In this document: positions 1-5,604 of the stretch, piece by piece | How positions within the stretch are numbered: position 1 is the first letter of the stretch | How the letters are laid out: each line of letters starts with the position of its first letter | NCBI GenBank assembly: GCA_047638695.1 | Contig: JBLINY010000203.1 | Coordinates: forward strand, 1-5,604 | Source of the DNA: JAHECQ01 sp047638695 | GTDB taxonomy: Bacteria; Actinomycetota; Acidimicrobiia; Acidimicrobiales; SZUA-35 | Direction: 5' to 3' | DNA: 5,604 nucleotides | Program-made: the position numbers and the translations under genes | The notes under the pieces: generated by a model | Told to the model about the DNA's origin: nothing | The model's database searches: none | Seen by the model: only the letters and a program-made list of their open reading frames with translations

Positions 1-435
1 TCCGTCGGCCGACCGATAGATCTGGTAGCGAACGACGCCAACATTGTCCGTCGAGGCAGTCCATGTGAGGTTCACCCCGGCGTTGATACGGGTGGCCTTC
101 AGCCCTCGCGGCGTCGTCGGCCGTTCGGTGTCGAGGCCGCCGCCATTAGATATGGCCTCGGTCGACAAGTTGCTTCGCCAACTACGGTTACCGGCTCCAT
201 CGACGGCCTTGACGGCGTAGGTGTAGTCAACCCCCTGCGACACATTGCCGTCGGTGAATGACGTTGACGTCGACGTGGACACAAGGGTGCCGAAGGAGCC
301 ATCGGTCGACCGGTACACCTCATACTCTGCGATGCCGACGTTGTCGGTCGATGCGGTCCAATTCAATCGAATGCTGCTCGTCAACGCAGTCGTCGTGAGA
401 CCTCGCGGTGTGCTTGGCCGCTCGACGTCTGGCAC
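1..435 (-). repeat. Tandem FN3-domain repeat, 297-bp period (second copy cut by the edge)
   Basis: Bases 1 to about 135 align without gaps to 298 to about 432, an exact offset of 297 bp or 99 codons. Both encode the same signature: TPRGL, then a variable strand, then L-x-WTASTDNVG, then Y-x-(V/I)-YRS-x-DG. The linkers before each copy also match (ERPSTPRGL and ERPTTPRGL). The copies differ at many codons, mostly in the strand after the TPRGL motif, so this is an old domain duplication rather than a recent identical repeat. FN3 arrays of this type act as spacers or carbohydrate-binding aids in secreted enzymes. How many more copies follow beyond base 1 cannot be seen. Confidence 0.85.
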
Positions 436-2697
436 GCCACCATCAGCGCTGTACACCGCAACCACCGCGCCGTCTTGTTCGAGGTTCAGTTCGGCGAAAC
501 GCTGGGTCGACAGGCGAACACCGTTGAGCCGCCATTCAACGAAGTCGTACTGGACGCCGTCAACGGTCTGCGAGACGGCTGCCGAGAGGCTGGTCGTGGC
601 CGCCATCGCCAGTTCGCGAGTGAACGGAGCGGTCTCGGCAGCCGACCCGACCAGTACGTCGAGTCCAGCTGGGAGCGTTTGAACGTCGAGATCCACCAAT
701 CGGAAGTTGACAGGGACCACCACCGAAGCCGGAGCAGCATCGCCAGGATCGACCGTAAGACGGGCCTCGACGAATGATGGATACTCGTGGTCGGGCATGA
801 CAAAGACTCGGCGATTGCCAACCAATGAAGTTAGGTCGTGACTGTGACATGAGTCGGGCGCGTTCGGGACGCAGTGTTCGATGTTCAGCGTCCACGAGAA
901 CGCCGAACTGTCAACAGGGCGTCCGTCGGCGTAGGTAGCTGTCGCTCGCACCGGAACGAGGGCACCGGTTTTGAATGTGCGGCCGGTTGCGGGTTCAGTA
1001 ACGACGATGGCGATCGTGCCTGACGCCACCGTGATGGTGCGAGTCGTGCTGTTCGACAGCCCACCCTGATCGGTCACGGTGAGGCGAGCGTTGTAGGTAC
1101 CGGCGGTGTTGTACGTGTGCGAGGCGGAGACCCCGGTGGCATCGGTGGAGCCGTTGCCGTCGAAGTCCCACGCGTAGGTCAGCGTGTCGCCTACATCGGG
1201 ATCGGTGGACGTCGAGCCGTCGAACGACACCGCCAGCGGCGGAGCGCCGCCTGTCACCGACGCGGTGAATCGGGCCGTTGGTGTGCTGTTGTCGCCTGTC
1301 TCGGCGAACCTCAGAACTCGCTCGCCGATGATGTCAAGGCCATAGAGGGCCCCGTCAGGGCCGAAGCTCAGGTCAACGATGCCCCCGACACCAGAGGCGA
1401 ACAGCGTGGGCGCGGCCGGGTTTGGCGTGCCGTTCCCGCCAGCCGGCAGGTACCAGATGCAGTCGCGGGTGTAGTCGGAGAAGAACAGGGCGCCGTCGAG
1501 CGAAGCCGGGCCGAAGCCGGCTCGGTTGACAGCCAGTCCACCGATAGACAGACCGCCGGTGGGACAGGGCTCACCGGCCGTAATCGGCGCATTGCGACCG
1601 TATGAGAACAGCGGAGCATCGTGATCTCCCGACGCAATCAGGGTGTTGCAGATGTTGGTGGTGAGCCAGAACGTGTTTTGGGTCGTTCCCGGGCCCTCGT
1701 AGCAGGGCCAGCCACTGTTGTAGAGGTCTCCGGTTCGATTGAACATGTTGATCTCGTCTGCGCCGGCACCACCCACGTTGCCGACGAAAATGCGGCCGCT
1801 CTGAGGGTCGACGGCCATACGGAACGGGTTCCGAAACCCGGTGGCGATCATGCGGGCCACATTGGCCTCGGCGTCGCCCGACATCGGGTTCTCGGGCCTG
1901 GCGTCGAACGTATTGGGGTTTACTCGTAACACCGAGCCGTGGACACCGGTCGGATCACTTCGGGTCAGGATGTCTTGCGAACGGGCTTGTCCGCCCTCGG
2001 TCGTAGGTGACGAGAGGTCGGTGCCGACGGCCCCAGGCGGGTCGCCGCACAGGTTCGACCGCTGGCCGTATTCAACAAATGACCCCGTCGAGCCATCTCC
2101 GAAGCTCACCAGCAAAGAGTTCTCGCTTTCGAACACCAGATCGCCAACGGTGTGGTTCTGGAACTGTTGGCAATGCCCTTCGAACAAGACGGTTTCACCG
2201 GAGCCAGCGACCGTGCCGTTGAAACGCACGACGCGGCTGAGGATTGGGCACCCTGTCGTCGCCGAGTTCGGACACGGATCAGAGTTGCCGCCAACTTCGC
2301 CGTAGGCGGGAATGGGACCGCCACTTGGCAGACGGTCAAGCGCATAGCTGACGTAGACATAGGGCGTCACCGGATAGTTGGGGTGAACGGCCAGCCCAAG
2401 CATCCCTCGGTCGCCGCGATTGTGCGTTTGTGTGCGTCGATCAGCCACGACGGTGGGCGTTGTGTCCGACAGCGAGTCGTAGCGGACCAATCGCCCTCGC
2501 TTCTCGGTAACGAACACTGATCCGTCCGGTGCGATCTCCATCGCCGTCGGTCGTTCCAGCCCGCTCATCACCTCGGTCATCTCGAACCCTGGAGGAACGG
2601 CGGCACCCGCTCCGTCCGGTGGGATAGCGACAACAGAGCTGACCATCGCCATTAGAAGACATGACAAAACCATCGAGGCCACCCGCATCCCACGCAT
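1..2697 (-). CDS. Secreted multidomain glucose/sorbosone dehydrogenase-like protein with PKD and FN3 domains (C-terminus cut by window edge)
   Basis: The frame is open from ATG 2697 to base 1, giving 899 residues without a stop. Residues 1-24 look like a Sec signal peptide: Arg2 and Arg5, a hydrophobic core, and a likely cut after VVA24. Residues ~37-465 match the glucose/sorbosone dehydrogenase (soluble PQQ-dependent) beta-propeller: GMLGLAVHPNY (98-108), NHTVGDLVF with candidate catalytic His182, GFRNPF (287-292), GNVGGAGADEIN (306-317) and GWPCYEGPG. Many Cys residues suggest disulfides outside the cell. A PKD domain follows (~472-558; YAWDFDGNGS, HTYNTAGTY), then a His/Cys module (~560-650; EHC, CHSH, PDHEYP), another beta-rich module (~655-750), and FN3 domains at ~760-850 and ~860 onward. 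It probably oxidises or binds sugars at or outside the cell surface; PQQ use and substrate are inferred. ATG 2697 is chosen because it gives the best signal peptide. In-frame ATGs at 2703 and 2733 are alternatives, and no clear Shine-Dalgarno decides between them. The family call is firm; the activity is uncertain. Confidence 0.9.
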   Translation of the reverse strand, partial: MRGMRVASMVLSCLLMAMVSSVVAIPPDGAGAAVPPGFEMTEVMSGLERPTAMEIAPDGSVFVTEKRGRLVRYDSLSDTTPTVVADRRTQTHNRGDRGMLGLAVHPNYPVTPYVYVSYALDRLPSGGPIPAYGEVGGNSDPCPNSATTGCPILSRVVRFNGTVAGSGETVLFEGHCQQFQNHTVGDLVFESENSLLVSFGDGSTGSFVEYGQRSNLCGDPPGAVGTDLSSPTTEGGQARSQDILTRSDPTGVHGSVLRVNPNTFDARPENPMSGDAEANVARMIATGFRNPFRMAVDPQSGRIFVGNVGGAGADEINMFNRTGDLYNSGWPCYEGPGTTQNTFWLTTNICNTLIASGDHDAPLFSYGRNAPITAGEPCPTGGLSIGGLAVNRAGFGPASLDGALFFSDYTRDCIWYLPAGGNGTPNPAAPTLFASGVGGIVDLSFGPDGALYGLDIIGERVLRFAETGDNSTPTARFTASVTGGAPPLAVSFDGSTSTDPDVGDTLTYAWDFDGNGSTDATGVSASHTYNTAGTYNARLTVTDQGGLSNSTTRTITVASGTIAIVVTEPATGRTFKTGALVPVRATATYADGRPVDSSAFSWTLNIEHCVPNAPDSCHSHDLTSLVGNRRVFVMPDHEYPSFVEARLTVDPGDAAPASVVVPVNFRLVDLDVQTLPAGLDVLVGSAAETAPFTRELAMAATTSLSAAVSQTVDGVQYDFVEWRLNGVRLSTQRFAELNLEQDGAVVAVYSADGGVPDVERPSTPRGLTTTALTSSIRLNWTASTDNVGIAEYEVYRSTDGSFGTLVSTSTSTSFTDGNVSQGVDYTYAVKAVDGAGNRSWRSNLSTEAISNGGGLDTERPTTPRGLKATRINAGVNLTWTASTDNVGVVRYQIYRSADG
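2626..2697 (-). other. Signal peptide coding segment of the secreted dehydrogenase-like protein
   Basis: The first 24 residues have a short n-region with two arginines, a hydrophobic stretch rich in Val, Leu and Met (residues 6-23), and a V-V-A end that fits the -3/-1 rule. A second possible cut lies after AGA at residues 30-32. Cys13 sits inside the hydrophobic stretch as VLSC, which is a poor lipobox, so ordinary signal peptidase I cleavage is more likely than lipoprotein processing. Confidence 0.7.
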
Positions 2698-2785
2698 AGT
2701 CATCAGAATGCTACGCAGCTCGGTCCCAACCATAAGCGGAATCACCCGTGTCGACCCGAAGGTGCCGATCGTCTAGAACAAGGCT
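2698..2785. promoter_or_regulatory. Divergent intergenic region between the secreted-protein gene and the carboxylase operon
   Basis: These 88 bases lie between two head-to-head start codons, so promoters for both transcripts are expected here or just inside the genes. On the minus strand there are two weak -10-like hexamers, TATGGT (2734 down to 2729) and TAGCAT (2713 down to 2708). Neither has a convincing -35 at normal spacing. The second lies so near ATG 2703/2697 that a nearly leaderless transcript is possible, as is common in actinobacteria. No good plus-strand promoter, operator palindrome or terminator was found by eye. The regulatory role rests on position only. Confidence 0.4.
2780..2783 (+). 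promoter_or_regulatory. Candidate ribosome binding site (AAGG) for the carboxyltransferase gene
   Basis: AAGG ends only 2 bases before GTG 2786 but 8 bases before the in-frame GTG 2792. The spacing favours translation from 2792 and therefore a protein two residues shorter (starting M-I-R-S-T). No other Shine-Dalgarno-like match occurs just upstream. Confidence 0.4.
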
Positions 2786-4408
2786 GTGGCCGTGATCAGA
2801 TCAACGGTCGATATCACCGACTCCGACTTCGTCAAGAACCACGACGACATGCTCGAGCAGTTGGCGATCATCGACGAACTCCAGCAGGAAGCTGCCGCCG
2901 GCGGTGGGCCAAAGGCGATGGAACGCCTACGAAGCAGAGGCAAAATGCCTGTGCGCGAACGCATTCAGAACCTCATCGACCCCGACACCCCGTTCTACGA
3001 GATCAGTTCGCTGGCCGCCTACACCAGCGACTACGCCGTCGGTGGCGGCCTGGTGATGGGCATCGGCGTTGTTTCCGGTGTCGAGTGCATGATCCAGGGC
3101 AACGATCCAACCGTTCTTGGAGGTGCGATTACCGCCTTCGCCGGGAAAAAGCTGATGCGGGCCATACAGATCTGCCGGGAGAACCGGCTTCCATACATCC
3201 AGTTCGTCGAGTCTGCAGGCGGCGACCTCCGTGGCGATGACGACCCCGAGCGCCAGATGCGTGAGCAGATAGACCATTTCGGCGAGTCCGGGCGCATCTT
3301 CTACGACGTCACCGAATTGTCGAAGATGGGAATCCCTTCGATCGCCGTTGTCTTCGGGTCCTCGACCGCGGGCGGCGCCTATCAGCCAGGCATGAGCGAC
3401 TACAACATCTTCATCAAGGAACAATCGAAGGTATTCCTCGGTGGGCCGCCTCTTGTGCAGATGGCCACGGGAGAGATCTCCGATGATGAAACGCTCGGTG
3501 GCGCTCAGATGCACGCCGAGATCTCCGGTCTGGCCGACTATCTGGCTGAAGACGAGATGGACGCTCTTCGGCTCTGTCGCGAAGTGGTGTCGCACCTCAA
3601 CTATCGCAAACGCGGCTATGGCCCCAAGGAACACTACGAGCCGCCCATCTACGACAACGACGAGCTCCTGGGCCTCATGCCCCGCGACCTGTATGCGTTC
3701 GTCGACATCCGCGAAGTGATCGCCCGGGTCGTGGATGGGTCAGAGTTCGAAGAGTTCAAGGCTCGCTACGGCACCACCCTCATCTGCGGGTGGGCGACCA
3801 TCCACGGCTACAGCGTGGGAATCCTTGGCAACAACGGCCCTCTCTTTTCGGAGAGTTCCAACAAGGCAGCGCAGTTCATCCAGCTCTGCAATCAGCAAGA
3901 CATCCCCCTGCTGTTCCTTCACAACATCACCGGGTACATGGTCGGCAAGGACTTCGAGCACAGCGGCATTGTCAAGAACGGCAGCCGCATGATTAACGCT
4001 GTGTCGAACTCGATGGTCCCTCACATCTCGGTGATCATCGGGTCGAGTTACGGTGCCGGCAACTACGGCATGTCGGGCCGCGGATTCAACACTCGATTCA
4101 CCTACCTGTGGCCAACAGCGAAGATCGCCATCATGGGTCCGAAGCAGATCGCGGGGGTGATGTCGCTGGTACGCCGAGGCCAGGCCGCCCGTAAGGGACT
4201 CGAGTTCGACGAAGCCGCAGACGCGGAAACGACGGCAACGGTCGAGCACTACCACGAACTCAAATCGTTGGCGCTCTATGCCACCGGCCGGGTCGGCGAC
4301 GACGGAGTCATCGACCCTCGCGACACCCGAGATGTCATCGCCCTGTCGCTCTCGGCCTGCCACACGAACGAAGTCAAGGGCGCCGACGGGTTTGGGGTGT
4401 TCCGATGA
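2786..4408 (+). CDS. Acyl-CoA carboxylase carboxyltransferase (beta) subunit
   Basis: This complete 540-residue protein has the normal length for the beta subunit of two-subunit biotin-dependent acyl-CoA carboxylases. It moves the carboxyl group from carboxybiotin to an acyl-CoA in the cytoplasm. Both crotonase-fold halves are present. The N-terminal half has GGGPKAMERLRSRGKMPVRERI (39-60) and the first oxyanion-hole loop SSTAGGAY (192-199). The C-terminal half has the second oxyanion-hole loop GAGNYGM (423-429), followed by MGPKQIAGVM. The segments FLGGPPLVQMATGE and LGGAQMHAEISGLADY, the GNYGMSGR motif and the GFGVFR end resemble 3-methylcrotonyl-CoA and geranyl-CoA carboxylase beta subunits more than the propionyl-CoA type. 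Leucine or isoprenoid catabolism is therefore a reasonable but unproven role. The start is GTG 2786, or GTG 2792, which has the better spaced AAGG. The stop overlaps the biotin carboxylase start by 4 bp, so the two genes are almost certainly co-translated. Confidence 0.95.
   Translation: MAVIRSTVDITDSDFVKNHDDMLEQLAIIDELQQEAAAGGGPKAMERLRSRGKMPVRERIQNLIDPDTPFYEISSLAAYTSDYAVGGGLVMGIGVVSGVECMIQGNDPTVLGGAITAFAGKKLMRAIQICRENRLPYIQFVESAGGDLRGDDDPERQMREQIDHFGESGRIFYDVTELSKMGIPSIAVVFGSSTAGGAYQPGMSDYNIFIKEQSKVFLGGPPLVQMATGEISDDETLGGAQMHAEISGLADYLAEDEMDALRLCREVVSHLNYRKRGYGPKEHYEPPIYDNDELLGLMPRDLYAFVDIREVIARVVDGSEFEEFKARYGTTLICGWATIHGYSVGILGNNGPLFSESSNKAAQFIQLCNQQDIPLLFLHNITGYMVGKDFEHSGIVKNGSRMINAVSNSMVPHISVIIGSSYGAGNYGMSGRGFNTRFTYLWPTAKIAIMGPKQIAGVMSLVRRGQAARKGLEFDEAADAETTATVEHYHELKSLALYATGRVGDDGVIDPRDTRDVIALSLSACHTNEVKGADGFGVFR
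4405..4408 (+). other. ATGA stop/start overlap (translational coupling)
   Basis: The TGA stop of the carboxyltransferase (4406-4408) overlaps the ATG of the biotin carboxylase (4405-4407). This arrangement usually lets ribosomes that finish the first gene restart on the second, which helps keep the two subunits in balance. The G-rich stretch GGGTTTGGGG (4388-4397) just upstream may act as a weak ribosome binding site. Confidence 0.85.
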
Positions 4409-5604
4409 AGCGTCTTCTCGTAGCCAACCGAGGCGAGATCGCCCGTCGAGTGTTCCGCACGGCCCACGCCATGGGAATCGAGACGGTCGCCGTCTTTTCC
4501 GATGGTGACGCAGATGCCCCGTTCGTCGACGAAGCTGACATAGCCGTTGCCTTGGGTGGCCGAACCGCGGCCGAGAGTTATCTCGACGCCGAGAAGGTTC
4601 TGGCCGCCGCCAGGCGAGCGAACGCCGATGCGGTGCATCCTGGCTACGGGTTCCTGTCCGAGAACGCTGACTTCGCTCGCGCCGTTGTCGATGCCGGCAT
4701 GGTGTGGGTCGGGCCACCCCCTGAAGCCATCGCCATGATGGGCGACAAGCTCGAGGCAAAGAAGCTGATGGTCGCCGCTGGTGTGCCAACGCTGCCGTCG
4801 GTCGAGATCACCGACGGACTCGATGTGGCAGGTGAGGCTTCTGCTATTGGATTCCCCGTGCTGATCAAGGCCGCAGCGGGCGGGGGCGGAAAGGGCATGC
4901 GGGTCGTTCCTACCGCCGACGACCTCACCGACGCAATCGCCGGGGCCAAACGAGAAGCCCTGAACTCCTTCGGCAACGACACGGTCTTTCTCGAGAAGTA
5001 CCTCCCCGCACCACGCCACGTCGAGATTCAGGTACTCGGGGACACTCACGGCAACCTCGTGCACTGCTTCGAACGTGAATGTTCAATCCAGCGCCGCCAC
5101 CAAAAGGTTGTCGAGGAGGCCCCAAGCACAGCCGTCGATGACGAGCTGCGGGCCCGGATGGGTGCCGTCGGTGTCGAGGCGGTGGCAGCAATCGGCTACT
5201 ACTCCGCCGGCACCGTCGAGTTCTTGCTCGACGACACAAGCGGCGAGTTCTTCTTCCTCGAAGTCAACACCCGTCTCCAGGTCGAGCACCCGGTCACCGA
5301 GGAGATCACCGGTCTCGACCTGGTTCGCCAGATGATCCGGGTCGCCGAAGGACATCAGCTCGACTTCACCCAGTCTGATCTGACAATCGATGGCCATGCC
5401 ATCGAGGTCCGCCTGTACGCCGAAGACCCAGCCAACGACTTTTTGCCCGCAATCGGTGACATCACCGCTTGGCAACTTCCGAATGAACCATCGGCCCGGT
5501 TCGATTCTGGCGTCGAGAGTGGTTCGGTCGTCAGCGTCGACTTCGATCCCATGCTGGCCAAAGTTGTCGTGCATGCCCCGACCCGAACCGAGGCGGCTCA
5601 GCGT
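4405..5604 (+). CDS. Biotin carboxylase (alpha) subunit of acyl-CoA carboxylase, C-terminus cut by window edge
   Basis: The first 400 residues are present, open to the window end. The enzyme uses ATP and bicarbonate to carboxylate biotin on its carrier domain. The N-terminal domain starts LLVANRGEIARRV and contains HPGYGFLSEN. The ATP-grasp domain has the glycine loop GGGGKGM (159-165). By comparison with E. coli AccC, the key residues are all in place: Lys115, Lys155, Glu197-Lys198 (EKYL), His205, Lys234 in RRHQKVVEEAP, Glu272, Glu286, Asn288, and Arg290 with QVEHP (292-296), plus Arg336 in the C-terminal domain (GHAIEVRLYAEDP). FDPMLAK follows near residue 383. E. coli AccC has 449 residues. 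Actinobacterial partners of this kind of beta subunit usually continue to about 650 with a fused biotinyl domain ending in a MKM-type motif, but that part would lie beyond 5604. The gene is coupled to the carboxyltransferase by the ATGA overlap. Confidence 0.96.
   Translation, partial: MKRLLVANRGEIARRVFRTAHAMGIETVAVFSDGDADAPFVDEADIAVALGGRTAAESYLDAEKVLAAARRANADAVHPGYGFLSENADFARAVVDAGMVWVGPPPEAIAMMGDKLEAKKLMVAAGVPTLPSVEITDGLDVAGEASAIGFPVLIKAAAGGGGKGMRVVPTADDLTDAIAGAKREALNSFGNDTVFLEKYLPAPRHVEIQVLGDTHGNLVHCFERECSIQRRHQKVVEEAPSTAVDDELRARMGAVGVEAVAAIGYYSAGTVEFLLDDTSGEFFFLEVNTRLQVEHPVTEEITGLDLVRQMIRVAEGHQLDFTQSDLTIDGHAIEVRLYAEDPANDFLPAIGDITAWQLPNEPSARFDSGVESGSVVSVDFDPMLAKVVVHAPTRTEAAQR

Noticed and set aside
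252..276. Short GACGT/CGTCGAC-rich stretch that looks like a microrepeat or binding site
   Set aside because: It is explained by the coding frame, which reads alternating Ser-Thr residues in an FN3 loop.
245..2520. Several plus-strand frames of 70-160 codons (for example 245-682, 1117-1605, 1841-2305, 2152-2520)
   Set aside because: All lie opposite the continuous minus-strand gene, whose frame gives clear GSDH, PKD and FN3 motifs throughout. The plus-strand translations show no domains.
2657..2697. Possible lipoprotein signal (VLSC, Cys13)
   Set aside because: The -2 position is Leu, and the Cys sits in the middle of the hydrophobic stretch with more hydrophobic residues after it. This does not fit a lipobox.
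2708..2734. Sigma70-like promoter with -10 TATGGT or TAGCAT on the minus strand
   Set aside because: No -35 element was found at 16-18 bp spacing. The nearest TTGACA-like hexamer (TCGACA) is only about 14 bp upstream of TATGGT. The hexamers are noted in the intergenic entry but not called as a promoter.
2927..3634. A 235-codon minus-strand open frame inside the carboxyltransferase gene
   Set aside because: It is fully antisense to conserved carboxyltransferase motifs and resembles no family I know. The long open frame is explained by GC-rich codon bias.
3740..4789. A 349-codon minus-strand open frame across the carboxyltransferase/biotin carboxylase junction
   Set aside because: It lies antisense to two strongly conserved genes. 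Its translation is Arg-rich with no recognisable domain, as expected from a shadow frame in high-GC coding DNA.
1..5604. Mobile elements, CRISPR arrays, tRNA/rRNA genes, riboswitches or defence genes
   Set aside because: No inverted-repeat ends, transposase motifs, spaced direct repeats, tRNA-like cloverleaf or relevant protein motifs were seen. Nearly all of the window is accounted for by three coding frames.

Overview
The window reads as high-GC bacterial chromosome, about 60% G+C by eye, and probably comes from an actinobacterium. The clues are the strong G/C bias at third codon positions, a GTG start, a two-gene acyl-CoA carboxylase of actinobacterial style, and a long secreted sugar-dehydrogenase-like protein of a kind common in soil and marine Actinobacteria. 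An Acidimicrobiia-like source would fit, but that is an inference from style rather than from a marker gene.

The layout is three protein genes with almost no spare DNA. The left half (1-2697, minus strand) is one uninterrupted reading frame that runs off the left edge. It encodes a large exported multidomain protein: a signal peptide, a glucose/sorbosone dehydrogenase-type beta-propeller, a PKD domain, a His/Cys-containing beta-rich module, a second beta-rich module and two FN3 domains, the last cut by the window edge. A non-coding gap of about 88 bp (2698-2785) separates it from a divergent, plus-strand operon.

The right half holds a complete carboxyltransferase subunit of a biotin-dependent acyl-CoA carboxylase (2786-4408). 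It overlaps by 4 bp (ATGA) the start of the biotin carboxylase subunit (4405-5604, cut by the right edge). Together these would form one enzyme that carboxylates an acyl-CoA. The carboxyltransferase looks closest to the 3-methylcrotonyl-CoA/geranyl-CoA carboxylase branch, which would suggest breakdown of leucine or branched/isoprenoid acids, but the substrate cannot be fixed from this window.

Nothing in the window suggests a mobile element, CRISPR array, RNA gene or new defence or biosynthetic system. The least explained piece is the conserved His/Cys module of the secreted protein, around 778-900. The carboxylase genes are ordinary metabolism.
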